DNA from: an uncultured Alistipes sp.
Lineage (GTDB): Bacteria > Bacteroidota > Bacteroidia > Bacteroidales > Rikenellaceae
Direction: 5' to 3'
Assembly (NCBI GenBank): GCA_900541585.1
Contig: UQKD01000012.1
Coordinates: forward strand, 1 to 64,000
Length of the DNA: 64,000 nt
Shown: in pieces, positions 42,115 through 50,847 of the stretch
How positions within the stretch are numbered: position 1 is the stretch's first letter
Layout of the letters: the number at the start of each line of letters is the position of its first letter
The notes under the pieces: generated by a model
The model's database searches: none
Told to the model about the DNA's origin: nothing
The model's input: only the letters and a program-made list of their open reading frames with translations
Made by a program: the position numbers and the translations under genes

Positions 42115-43995
42115 TTAATAGCCCGGGTTCTGCACCAGGTTGGGGTTCTTGTTGATCTGGCTCATGGGAATGGCCAGCCAGTAGCTCTTCGGCGATTCGA
42201 AAACGCGGACGCGGCCTCCCTGGTTGGCCGGGATCACCTGGTAGAAATCCTCCTGGGTCTTTCCGTCGCGGTTCCACGAGCGGGGTTCCTTGTTCATCAC
42301 CTCGGGAGCCTCCTTCCAGCGGCGCAGGTCGTGGAAACGGCGTCCTTCGAACAGGAACTCGATCGAACGCTCCTGGTGCAGCACCTTGCGCAGTTCGTTG
42401 CCCGAGGGAATGCCGCCCACCAGCGCCCACGAATCCTGGAAGCGGGGCAGTCCGCAGCGTTTGCGCACCCGGTTGAGGTATTCGAGGCTCTGGCTGCTCA
42501 GCGACCCGTTGTATTCGAAGTCCGCTTCGGCGTAGTTGTAGAACAGCTCCGGAAGCCGCAGGTAGGGATAGGCGTATTTGCGGTAGTTGTAGGAGTTCTT
42601 CGACTGGTTGTAGGAACTCGATTTGTGAATCCATTTCTGGCAGAGGTAGCCCGTGCAGCTCTGGTATTCGTCGGTCTCCTTGAGCGTCGAGCCGTGCAGT
42701 TCGCCGCCGCGGAGCTGGAGCGTGAGGATCTTGTCGTCGACCTCGAACGTGCCGCGGTCGAAACCGATCGAGGCGTAGAAGCGGGGTTCGCGGTTGCGGT
42801 GCAGGCGGGCGGTGTTGTCGCCCGGGGCGACGCTGTAGAGGTCTTCGTCCTTGGTCAGCGGGTCGACGTCGAGCGGCAGCCCGTTCTTGGTGTAGTACAT
42901 CTCGACGGCCTCCATCGTCGGCACGAGGGTCGTTTTCCAGCCTTTCGACATGTTGCCCTTGATCGAGCGCGGTCCGCCGTGACGCTGCAAGGCCTGGATG
43001 CCGCTCTGCGCGCCTTTGGCCAGGATGAATTCGGCTCCGTTCCAGGTCTCTTCGACGAAGGCGTCGTGGTAGTTCTTGCGGCCGCGTTCGTCGTCGGGCA
43101 GGCTCGAATCGGCCGAGGCGTAGAGATCGTATTTCGGCTTGTTCGTGTCGGGATTGATCTCGTCCGCCAGAGCGATCGCCGCCGCTGCCGCGTCCAGCGC
43201 CCGCTTCCACTTCTCCGGGTCGTAGGTCGTGTTCATCAGGGGCGTGCCGTCGGGGTTGTTGAATCCGATGTAGTCGGCGTTGCCGTTGACCAGCGGCGAG
43301 GCGGCGTAGAGCAGCAGGCGGGCCTTGTAGCTGAGCGCGGCCATTTTCGTGGGAAGACCCAGTTCGGACTCGCCGACCACGTCGGGCAGCAGCCCGGCAG
43401 CCCTGTCGTAACACTCGGCGATGTACTTCACGCACTCGTCGTAAGGCGTCCGCGGAGTGAGGATCTCCGATTCGGGCGCGTCGATGGGGATGAACTTCTT
43501 GACCAGTACGATCGGTCCGTAGTATTCGAGCAGGCACTGGTGGTAATATCCTACGAGGAACCACGCCTCGCCCGCGTAACGGTCGGCGTTTTCCTGCGAG
43601 ACTGCGGGAACTTTGTAGATGTTGTCCAGCAGGTAGAAACAGTAGCGGATGCCGCGGTAGATATCGTAGTTCGTGCCGCCGCTGGTGCAGTTCGGGGCCC
43701 AGCGGCCGAAATAGGTCAGGTTGGCGTTCTCCTCGCCGTAGAGCAGGCTCTTGCTCGAAAAATAGTAGGTCGTGCCGCGGGCTCCGGTGATGAAGTCGTC
43801 GCCGGCGAACTGGTCGGGCGACCAGTCGTACCCGATCAGATTGGGCATGTAGGTCTGCATGTAGTAGCGGTAGTTCTCGGCCTGCTCCTCCGTTTTCCAG
43901 ATGTCCTCTTCGGTGGCTTTGCCTTCGGGCACGACGTCGAGGTAGGAACAGGAGCATAGCAGCAGCAGTGAAAGTGCGAAGATTATCTTTTTCAT
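42115..43995 (-). CDS. SusD/RagB-type surface lipoprotein (locus 2)
   Basis: This 626-residue lipoprotein (lipobox LLCSC, then SYLDVVPEG as in many SusD proteins) shows GEAWFLVGYYHQCLLEYYGPIVLV (about 147-170), TKMAALSYKARLLLYAASPL (about 221-240), YLRLPELFYNYAEADFEYNG (about 509-528), YLNRVRKRCGLP and LHQERSIEFLFEGRRFHDLRRW (about 571-592). It captures substrate for the SusC protein encoded 21 bases upstream on the same strand. Confidence 0.95.
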   Translation of the reverse strand: MKKIIFALSLLLLCSCSYLDVVPEGKATEEDIWKTEEQAENYRYYMQTYMPNLIGYDWSPDQFAGDDFITGARGTTYYFSSKSLLYGEENANLTYFGRWAPNCTSGGTNYDIYRGIRYCFYLLDNIYKVPAVSQENADRYAGEAWFLVGYYHQCLLEYYGPIVLVKKFIPIDAPESEILTPRTPYDECVKYIAECYDRAAGLLPDVVGESELGLPTKMAALSYKARLLLYAASPLVNGNADYIGFNNPDGTPLMNTTYDPEKWKRALDAAAAAIALADEINPDTNKPKYDLYASADSSLPDDERGRKNYHDAFVEETWNGAEFILAKGAQSGIQALQRHGGPRSIKGNMSKGWKTTLVPTMEAVEMYYTKNGLPLDVDPLTKDEDLYSVAPGDNTARLHRNREPRFYASIGFDRGTFEVDDKILTLQLRGGELHGSTLKETDEYQSCTGYLCQKWIHKSSSYNQSKNSYNYRKYAYPYLRLPELFYNYAEADFEYNGSLSSQSLEYLNRVRKRCGLPRFQDSWALVGGIPSGNELRKVLHQERSIEFLFEGRRFHDLRRWKEAPEVMNKEPRSWNRDGKTQEDFYQVIPANQGGRVRVFESPKSYWLAIPMSQINKNPNLVQNPGY

Positions 43996-44016
43996 GGTCT
44001 TTTGCTGTGTGTTGGG

Positions 44017-47000
44017 TTAGAAATTGAACTGGAATCCGAGGTTGTACGTCCGCTGGAGCGGGTATCCCAGGCCGTTGCCCGAACCCTTCTCGGGGTCCCA
44101 GTACTTGAACGGGGCGAAGGTCAGCAGGTTGGTTCCCGAGACGTAGACGCGCATTTTCTTGTAGGTGTAGCCGATCTCGGCGGTCTTCAGGCGCAGCATC
44201 TTGCCGTTGCGCACGTAGAGCGTGCTGGCCTTGGTGTTGTTGTTGTTCCACAGCGGAGACAGGCGCGGATAGAGAGCCTTGGGATTGGGGTCGTCCTCGC
44301 TCCAGTGTTCGTCGGCGATCCACTGCATCAGTCCCGAACCGGGCGTCGCGGCTGTCGCGAAGGGGTGGTAGTTGTACATGATGATCGACACCTTGCCCTG
44401 TCCCTGGAAGAAGGCCGAGCAGTCGAATCCCTTGTATTTGAGCGAAAAGCCGAATCCGTAGATGATCTCCGGGACGGTCGGGTTGCCCGTCCAGCACATG
44501 TCGTTGTCGTCGATGATCTTGTCATCGTTCAGGTCGCGGTATTTCACGTCGCCCGGGCGGATGGGGTAGGTCGTGGCGTAGATGTCCTGCGAGGGCGACG
44601 AGGCGATGTCCTCCTCGTCGCGGAACAGCCCGTCGGCGATCAGGCATTGGATCGAGTTGATCGGGTGTCCGGCCTTGTACTGGTAGGCCCATTTGTATTT
44701 GGGTTCGTCCATTTCGACGATCTCGTTGTGGGCGTAGGTGAACGTGCCGCGCAGCGAGAGGATCAGGTCCTTCGAGAAGGCCTTGTTGTAGTCGACCGAT
44801 ATGTCGACACCGTGGTTGTCGACCTTGCCGATGTTGGCCCACGGCGTGATGCCCGACATGCCGAAGGTCGAGGGCAGCGACGTGCGCTGCATGAAGATTC
44901 CCGAGCGCTTCTCCTTGAACCAGTCGAAGATGATGTTCAGGCTGTCGAACAGGCCGATCTCCACGCCGATGTCGAGTTTGCGGCTCTCCTCCCACGTGGC
45001 GTTGGGGTTGCCGTAGACGGAGAGGATGGGACCGTACTTACGCTCGAAGTTGTTGCCGATATAGACGTCGTAGCCTTGTCCCATGTCGACGGTCGTGAGG
45101 TAGGGGAAGCGGTCGCTGTAATCCGACGAAATCACGTCGTTGCCGACCAGTCCGTACGAGGTGCGGAGTTTGAACAGGCTGACCTGTTCCTTGATCCCCT
45201 TCCAGAACGGCTCGTTCGAAATCACCCAGCCTACGGCCACCGACGGGAAGAATCCGAAGCGTTTGCCCGCGGCGAAATTCTCCGAGCCGTTGTAGCCGAA
45301 GTTGGCTTCGAACAGGTAGCGTTTGTCGAATCCGTAGGTGACGCGCCCGGCGAGTCCCTGCTGGCGGTAGGGCAGCGCGGCGTACTCCTGCTCGTCCGAG
45401 ATGTTCATGTTGCGCTCCTTCTGCATGTAGACGATCGTCGCTCCGACATCGTGTTTGCCGAACGTGCGGGCGTAGTCGATCTTGGCCTGGAACGCCAGCT
45501 CGCGGTAACCGTCCTTGCCGCGCGTCGTGCCCAGGTAGGTGGTTCCCGTGTTGGTCGAGTTGCTGGTGTAGCTGTAATTGCCCGCCTCGTCGACATCGTA
45601 GTCGGTCAGCTGGTACATGAACGGCGTGAACGAGCGGTAGACGGCCGAGTAGACGCGGTTGTAGAAGGTCGCCATGCCCGTGGCGCTCAAGCCTTTGGTG
45701 ATGAAGTCGAGGTTCTGGTTGACGGTCAGCGCCGAGGTGAAGTGGCCGCGGAACTGGTCGCCGTAGCCGCGGCACAGCTGGGCGTAGGGGTTGGTGAAGA
45801 AGCCGCTGTTCCAGGCGTTGTTCGTGCCGAAGCGTACGAACGTGTCCGAGTCCTCGCCGGGCAGCGTCGCGGGGAATTCGCAGGGCATGCCGGTCATGGC
45901 GTAGGCGAAGAGGTCCGAGACGCTCTGGATCGGGGCGTGGCGGTAGTGCAGCTGTGTGTTCATCTTCAGCGACACGCGGGTGGTCTTGGTGGCGTCGGCC
46001 GAGACATTGGCCTGGAACAGGTATTTCTGCGCGTTGATGTTGGTGTCGAATTTCGAGGCCTCGGGCTTGCGCATGATGCCGTTCTCGTTGTAGACCGAAG
46101 CGTTGAGGAAGTAGTCGATCTTCTTGGCGCCGCCCGTCATGTTGAAGTTGAAGTTCTGGTTGAAGGTGCAGTCCTTGAACAGCATGTCGTACCAGTCGAC
46201 GTTGGGGTAGACGTAAGGATCGAGTCCCAGTTTGGTTCCCAGGATCTTCTCGTTGCTGTAATAGGGTTTCTCGCCGCGCGTGGTGCGGGCCTCGTTGAAG
46301 GTCTCCATGTAGGTGATGCCGTCGGCGACCTTCGGAACGCGGGTCGGGGCCGAGGCGCCGAACTCGGCGCGCAGGTTGATGGTCATCTTCTCCGAGTCGC
46401 GGCCGTTTTTCGTGGTGATGATCATCACGCCGTTGGCTCCGCGCGAACCGTAGAGGGCCGTGGCCGTGGCGTCCTTGAGCACCGAGAACGACTCGATGGT
46501 TTCGGGCGGGATGTTGTTGAGCATCTGGTTGGTGATCTCCACGCCGTCGAGGATCAGCAGCGGCGACTGTCCCGATCCGAAGGTCGAGATTCCGCGGATC
46601 CAGAAGCTTGCGCCGTCGGCGCCCGGCTCGCCCGATTTCTGCACGGCGATCACGCCGGCGATCTTGCCGCTGAACGAGGTCGAGAGGTTGCTCGACGAGG
46701 TTTGCAGGTCGCTCGGCTTGACCGACTGCACGGCGCCCACGAGCGACTCCTTCTTCTGCACGCCGAAGCCGACCACCACCACGTCTTCGAGTTTGTTCGA
46801 AGCGTCGGCCAGCGTGATGAGTTTGAAGAGATGGATGTCCCGGACGGAGATTTTTTTGGTGTCGTAGCCCAGGAACGAAACGGTGACCGTCTTGGCCGAA
46901 GCGGGCACGGTCAGCTTGTAGTTGCCGCCGGCGTCGGTGGTCGTGCCGACGTTCGTGCCTTCAACGTAGATGTTGGCCCCGACGATGGGCTGGTTGTCGG

Positions 47001-47373
47001 CCGAGGAGATGACCGTGCCGGAGACGGTCAGTTCCCCGTTCGGGGCCGCCGGAGCGGAGACCGGCGAACGCCGGGAGATGGTGACCAGTTTCCCCCCCCC
47101 TTTAACGGTATAGCGCAGCGATTTGTCGAGTACCGTGTCGAGGACGGTCCGGAGCGTTGCGTCCTTGAATGTCGCCGTGACCGGACTGCTGACGTCGACG
47201 TCCTCGTTCTCGAAGAGGATCGAGTAGCCGGTTTGCCGCTCCACCTCCTCCAGCACCGTTTTCAGCGGAACGCTCCGGAAGGCTTTGGTGACGGTTTGCG
47301 CGTTGAGTGCGGCTGCCAGCAGCAGGCACGGGATCAACGCTGCAATCTTCTTGAATAGGAGATTTACATGCAT
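44017..47373 (-). CDS. SusC/RagA-type TonB-dependent receptor with STN domain (locus 2)
   Basis: This 1118-residue receptor has a signal peptide (1-25, ALNAQ), an STN domain (about 27-100, KAFRSVPLKTVLEEVERQTG), a carboxypeptidase-like domain (about 113-190), EDVVVVGFGVQKKESLVGAV, a plug with FWIRGISTFGSGQSPLLILDGVEI and FSVLKDATATALYGSRGANGVM, and a barrel ending LGFQFNF. The partner SusD follows and the FecR/sigma pair precedes. A nine-base G run (plus-strand C at 47092-47100) encodes Gly92-Gly94 within the last strand of STN, at almost the same place as the tract in the locus 1 receptor. Length change there would remove the whole receptor. Confidence 0.95.
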   Translation of the reverse strand: MHVNLLFKKIAALIPCLLLAAALNAQTVTKAFRSVPLKTVLEEVERQTGYSILFENEDVDVSSPVTATFKDATLRTVLDTVLDKSLRYTVKGGGKLVTISRRSPVSAPAAPNGELTVSGTVISSADNQPIVGANIYVEGTNVGTTTDAGGNYKLTVPASAKTVTVSFLGYDTKKISVRDIHLFKLITLADASNKLEDVVVVGFGVQKKESLVGAVQSVKPSDLQTSSSNLSTSFSGKIAGVIAVQKSGEPGADGASFWIRGISTFGSGQSPLLILDGVEITNQMLNNIPPETIESFSVLKDATATALYGSRGANGVMIITTKNGRDSEKMTINLRAEFGASAPTRVPKVADGITYMETFNEARTTRGEKPYYSNEKILGTKLGLDPYVYPNVDWYDMLFKDCTFNQNFNFNMTGGAKKIDYFLNASVYNENGIMRKPEASKFDTNINAQKYLFQANVSADATKTTRVSLKMNTQLHYRHAPIQSVSDLFAYAMTGMPCEFPATLPGEDSDTFVRFGTNNAWNSGFFTNPYAQLCRGYGDQFRGHFTSALTVNQNLDFITKGLSATGMATFYNRVYSAVYRSFTPFMYQLTDYDVDEAGNYSYTSNSTNTGTTYLGTTRGKDGYRELAFQAKIDYARTFGKHDVGATIVYMQKERNMNISDEQEYAALPYRQQGLAGRVTYGFDKRYLFEANFGYNGSENFAAGKRFGFFPSVAVGWVISNEPFWKGIKEQVSLFKLRTSYGLVGNDVISSDYSDRFPYLTTVDMGQGYDVYIGNNFERKYGPILSVYGNPNATWEESRKLDIGVEIGLFDSLNIIFDWFKEKRSGIFMQRTSLPSTFGMSGITPWANIGKVDNHGVDISVDYNKAFSKDLILSLRGTFTYAHNEIVEMDEPKYKWAYQYKAGHPINSIQCLIADGLFRDEEDIASSPSQDIYATTYPIRPGDVKYRDLNDDKIIDDNDMCWTGNPTVPEIIYGFGFSLKYKGFDCSAFFQGQGKVSIIMYNYHPFATAATPGSGLMQWIADEHWSEDDPNPKALYPRLSPLWNNNNTKASTLYVRNGKMLRLKTAEIGYTYKKMRVYVSGTNLLTFAPFKYWDPEKGSGNGLGYPLQRTYNLGFQFNF
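47092..47100 (-). repeat. Nine-base poly-G (coding sense) tract inside the SusC gene of locus 2
   Basis: Nine consecutive C on the plus strand, read as GGG GGG GGG between two AAA codons. Its place, codons 92-94, is equivalent to the tract at codons 97-100 of the locus 1 receptor. Confidence 0.85.
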
Positions 47374-47410
47374 AGGTTTTAAGATTTAGGTTTGTTTGGA
47401 AAGAAGTTTT

Positions 47411-48394
47411 TCAGGGTTTGGTTTTTCGGGGGCGGCTGTCGACGCGGTAGCCGCAGGTGTCGCGTCTGACGCTGATCGGCAGGATGTCGCACAGCCCGCT
47501 CATGATCGATTCGATGTCCTGCGCCTCGGTGAGCGATATGCGGAAGGTCTTGTCGTCGAACGCGTCGGTGCAGAGTTCGATCTTCACGTCGTACTCGCGG
47601 GCGAGCCGCCGGAGCAGGGCCGGGAGGGAGATCGCGTCGTAGCGGATGATGCCGTCGATCCAGCTGCGGAACTGGTCGGTGTCGACCTGCCTGCGCGACG
47701 CCTCCATCGTCCGGCAGTCGTAGGTGATCAGGTCGCCCGGAACCATCGTTTCCGCGCTGCGTGACGATTCGAATTGCAGCGAACCTTCCATCAGCGCGGC
47801 CAGCACATCGGGATCGTCGTCGTAGGCCGAGATGTTGAATTTAGTGCCCAGTACGGTGAACGTGCAGCCCCGGGCCTGCACCCGGAAGGGGAGGTCGGCG
47901 TTGCGGGCCACCTCGAAGTAGGCTTCGCCCGAAAGGCCGATGTCGCGTGACGAACGGTTGAAATCCGACCGGTAGCTCAGGGTCGATCCGGCGTTGAGCC
48001 ACACCTGGCTGCCGTCGGGCAGCGATATGCGGCTGTTGGTTCCCTGGGGAGCCTGTACGGAGAACAGCTGCACGGGGGCTTCGGTGTGTATGAAATACCG
48101 GGTGGTGAAGGTCGAGACCAGGATGAGTACGGCTGCTGCGGCCGAGAACCGAAGCCAGCGGCGGCGGGCACGGATTCGGTTTTCGCGCCGTTCTATTTTC
48201 TCGTTGAGCAGGGCGAGCGAACGGAGTACGTCGGCCGGCGGCATGTGCCGTTGTTTCCACTCCTGTTCCCATTCGCGCATCCGGGCGGCGTTTTCCGGCG
48301 AGGCGGCGAGGAATCCGAAGAGTTCGCACTCTTCTTCGGGGGCGATGTGTCCTTCGAAATAGCGGACGGCGAGTTCTTTCAGGCTTTCGTTCAT
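47411..48394 (-). CDS. FecR-type anti-sigma factor (locus 2)
   Basis: This 327-residue protein starts MNESLKELAVRYFEGHIAPEEE. It has a cytoplasmic domain (1-80), a membrane helix (about 82-100, FSAAAAVLILVSTFTTRYF), the FecR domain (about 115-220: APQGTNSRISLPDGSQVWLNAGSTL, LSGEAYFEVAR, VLGTKFNISAY) and a C-terminal DUF4974 region (YDAISLPALLRRLAREYDVKIEL). Further in-frame starts exist at 48415 (ATG) and 48430 (TTG); the family fits 48394 best. A hairpin with a nine-C run lies in the leader. The receptor gene follows after 37 bases. Confidence 0.9.
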   Translation of the reverse strand: MNESLKELAVRYFEGHIAPEEECELFGFLAASPENAARMREWEQEWKQRHMPPADVLRSLALLNEKIERRENRIRARRRWLRFSAAAAVLILVSTFTTRYFIHTEAPVQLFSVQAPQGTNSRISLPDGSQVWLNAGSTLSYRSDFNRSSRDIGLSGEAYFEVARNADLPFRVQARGCTFTVLGTKFNISAYDDDPDVLAALMEGSLQFESSRSAETMVPGDLITYDCRTMEASRRQVDTDQFRSWIDGIIRYDAISLPALLRRLAREYDVKIELCTDAFDDKTFRISLTEAQDIESIMSGLCDILPISVRRDTCGYRVDSRPRKTKP

Positions 48395-48428
48395 GGGGGC
48401 GGTTGTTGTACGCATACATAAATACAAC

Positions 48429-48458
48429 AACCGGGGCGGATTTTACCCCCCCCCGGTT
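48429..48458 (-). repeat. Hairpin containing a nine-base C/G tract upstream of the FecR gene
   Basis: AACCGGGG (48429-48436) and CCCCGGTT (48451-48458) are complementary, and the second arm overlaps a run of nine C at 48446-48454. It lies between the sigma stop (48504) and the FecR start (48394). Change in run length would alter the hairpin and the FecR leader. Confidence 0.6.
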
Positions 48459-48503
48459 CCGGAAAAAATCCGCATATTTTTTGAAATTCGCGCCTGGAAG
48501 GCT

Positions 48504-49094
48504 TCAGGACGGCTGGTTCATCAGCCAGGCGAGGATCAGTATTTGCAGGTAAACGGATTGTTCGCGTTCGAGTGCCTCGGCGAAGATGCGCAGGGCGCGC
48601 TGGATGTGCCGCTCGACCGTATGCAGGGAGATGTGGAGCCGTTCGGCGATTTCCCGGTTCTTCAACCCCTGGAACCGGGAGAGGAGAAACACTTCGCGGC
48701 AGCGTTCGGGCAGCGAATCCATGATGCGCTGTATCTGCTGTTCCAACTCCTGGTACAGGTAGGGATGTCCGTTCTCGGCGAAGGAGAAATCGTAGTTGTA
48801 AAGACGCTCCTCCCCGACTTTCGCCCGGGCCAGGTAGCTGACCGTATATTTGTCGACGATGCTTTTGTGCTTCAGGTAGTTGAGACAGCGGTTGCGGGTC
48901 ATGGCGAACAGCAGCATGCGGGCTTCTTCGGTGTCGAGGGGAGCCTGCCGGTCCCACAGCGCCATGAAGCAGTCGTGAACCAGGTCCTGCGCCTCGATGG
49001 GGTTGTTGACGAACCGCAGCGCGTAGGCCGTCAGCCGGGGTTGGCAGTCGATGTAGAGCCGTTCGAAATCATACCGTTTGGATTCGCTGTGCAT
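48504..49094 (-). CDS. ECF RNA polymerase sigma factor (locus 2)
   Basis: This 196-residue FecI-like sigma factor has region 2 (DFERLYIDCQPRLTAYALRFV through HDCFMALWDRQ, about 9-50) and region 4 (LPERCREVFLLSRFQGLKNREIAERLHISLHTVERHIQ, about 127-164). The frame is open to 49175, but ATG 49094 gives the family length and follows the TATATTTG promoter box. It is expected to drive the SusC/SusD genes of locus 2 under control of the FecR protein encoded 109 bases downstream. Confidence 0.92.
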   Translation of the reverse strand: MHSESKRYDFERLYIDCQPRLTAYALRFVNNPIEAQDLVHDCFMALWDRQAPLDTEEARMLLFAMTRNRCLNYLKHKSIVDKYTVSYLARAKVGEERLYNYDFSFAENGHPYLYQELEQQIQRIMDSLPERCREVFLLSRFQGLKNREIAERLHISLHTVERHIQRALRIFAEALEREQSVYLQILILAWLMNQPS

Positions 49095-49163
49095 TTGTCG
49101 GGTCCGTCCTGATGCTTTTTTGTTTCGAGCGGTTTCAGTCGCTTTTCGGGCGTGAAACCGGGG

Positions 49164-49171
49164 CAAATATA
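49164..49171 (-). promoter_or_regulatory. Promoter -7 box for the locus 2 sigma gene
   Basis: The complement reads TATATTTG, about 70 bases before ATG 49094. Confidence 0.5.
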
Positions 49172-49182
49172 ACAAAAAAAGT

Positions 49183-49219
49183 AAAAAAATGCCGCAGACG
49201 CTCTAAAAACATCTGCGGC
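49183..49219 (-). terminator. Terminator of the locus 3 operon
   Basis: GCCGCAGA (49191-49198) pairs with TCTGCGGC (49212-49219), followed on the minus strand by ATTTTTTT. It lies 29 bases past the PKD-like lipoprotein gene. Confidence 0.8.
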
Positions 49220-49247
49220 ATCGGTTGTGTTTCGGGTCCGGCGCCGG

Positions 49248-50834
49248 CTACTTGTAAAGCCCGGCGACGGTGAAGTCGAGGATCTTGCCGAATCCGTCGA
49301 ACACCAGCGCGTTCGGCTGGTCGAGCTGTCCGCTGCCGAAGTTGACCTGCGGCACGACGTGTATCTTGTCGTTCATGTCGTCCTTCGAGGTGACCACCGT
49401 CACCGCGCGGGCGTTCCATGCCAGCGAGGCGTTGCTCGGAAGGGTCGACGAACCGTCGTAGTTCTCCATGGCGTAGTAGCCCTGCAGGTAGAGGCGGGCC
49501 TGGGTGATGTGCTCGCCCGCAGGGGCCGTGAAGACGGGCGCCGGGTCGAAATTGACGCTGCCCGTCGTGAAGATCACCTTGTAGATGCCGCTGCGGGTGG
49601 CGATGTAGAGGATCGGGTCGAGGCGCGAGAAGACGAAGCTCACGGCTTCGGCGATGACGGCGTTGGCCTCCGCGGGGATTTCGTAGATCAGCTTGGCGGT
49701 GGGTGCGCCGGCCGAAGCGGAGTAGTTGCCGAAGGTGTAGAGCGCGTGGCTGCCGTCGGCTTTCTGCATCAGCAGGGTATGGGTGGCGTTGTCGATGCTG
49801 ATGCCGCCCGCGATGCACCGCAGGCCGGGGGCGTTCCCCGGGTCGAAGGGCGACGAGGCCACGCTGCCGCAGGCATAGAACGTCTGGTTGTAGCCGTAGC
49901 AGAACTTGCCCTGTTCCCGGTCGTAGAAGATCGTGCTGGGTCTGCGGGCGCTGCCCGGGGCCGAGTGGGCCGAAACGACGCCGTTGTCGACGGTCATGGT
50001 CTCGGTCCCGCTGACGGGCGTCGAGATGCGTCCGCGGCTGAGCAGCGTTTCGTAGATGTCGCCGTCGTTGAGGATCATCGTGCACTGGTAGGTGTTGAGC
50101 AGGCTCCGGACGTCGAGCTTTCCGGGCAGGTAGACGAACGCCTCCTCCTTGTGGCCCAGGATTTCGTAATAGTCGGTCTCCACGCGCATCAGGTCGTCGC
50201 CGGTCGACACCCAGAGGATGTTTTTCTTGTCGGTTTTGTCGTAGGTGTAGAGCATGTGGGTGACCGCCGACGGGAACGGATCGCCGTTGCGCCGGCTGAC
50301 CAGCTCCTTTTCGACGGTTCCCTGCTCCGCACCCGAGTAGGTCTCGGTCAGCTGCGGGTGCATGATCAGTCCCAGGTCCGAGGTGGTTCCGTCCTTGGTG
50401 TAGGCCACCACAAGCCCTTCGTTGTATTGGGCCGTCACGATGAGCGTCCACTTGTACTGGTACTTCAGGTCGTGGGCGGTGTCGGTGACCGTCAGCAGGA
50501 ACAGGTAGCCCTTCGAGGAGATCGGCAGGTCGATCACTTCATGGAACTCGCGCGTCGTGGCGAGCGAAATCGCCTCCGAGTCGTTGTCGGTCTGGCTTAC
50601 GGTCCATTCGTAGGCGAGTTCCTCGGGATTCTCCCTGCCGTCTTTGGTGATGCGGATGCCCGTGATGTCGAGCCGTGCGTTGTGCACCACCGTCAGCTGC
50701 GAGGCGATGGCTTCCGGCACTTCGATCTCCACGGGCGGGATATGGGTGGTCTGCAACGTGCTTTTGTCGTCGTAGCACGACGCGGCGAGCAGGCCCCAGC
50801 CTGCCAGCAACAGATATAGGGTGTGTTTTCTCAT
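49248..50834 (-). CDS. PKD-like family lipoprotein (locus 3)
   Basis: This 528-residue lipoprotein (lipobox LAASC) resembles the PKD_2-type family found behind SusC/SusD/DUF4843 genes. The N-terminal third is Ig-like (about 30-130: VHNARLDITGIRITKDGREN, LAYEWTVSQTDND, YLFLLTVTDTAHDLKYQYKWTL). The rest looks like a propeller of repeated beta-sheets (MLYTYDKTDKKNILWVSTGD, FYACGSVASSPFD, ILYIATRSGIYKVIF). No catalytic motif is seen. It is probably a surface binding protein for the locus 3 substrate. It lies 13 bases after the DUF4843 gene and is last in the operon. Confidence 0.82.
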   Translation of the reverse strand: MRKHTLYLLLAGWGLLAASCYDDKSTLQTTHIPPVEIEVPEAIASQLTVVHNARLDITGIRITKDGRENPEELAYEWTVSQTDNDSEAISLATTREFHEVIDLPISSKGYLFLLTVTDTAHDLKYQYKWTLIVTAQYNEGLVVAYTKDGTTSDLGLIMHPQLTETYSGAEQGTVEKELVSRRNGDPFPSAVTHMLYTYDKTDKKNILWVSTGDDLMRVETDYYEILGHKEEAFVYLPGKLDVRSLLNTYQCTMILNDGDIYETLLSRGRISTPVSGTETMTVDNGVVSAHSAPGSARRPSTIFYDREQGKFCYGYNQTFYACGSVASSPFDPGNAPGLRCIAGGISIDNATHTLLMQKADGSHALYTFGNYSASAGAPTAKLIYEIPAEANAVIAEAVSFVFSRLDPILYIATRSGIYKVIFTTGSVNFDPAPVFTAPAGEHITQARLYLQGYYAMENYDGSSTLPSNASLAWNARAVTVVTSKDDMNDKIHVVPQVNFGSGQLDQPNALVFDGFGKILDFTVAGLYK

Positions 50835-50847
50835 GGTCGTTGGTTGT

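Noticed and set aside
44002..47358. A 1118-codon open frame opposite the locus 2 SusC gene
   Set aside because: The antisense frame of a GC-rich gene with strong third-position bias stays open by composition. Its translation is Val/Arg/Gly/Asp-rich with no domain, while the opposite strand is a clear SusC.
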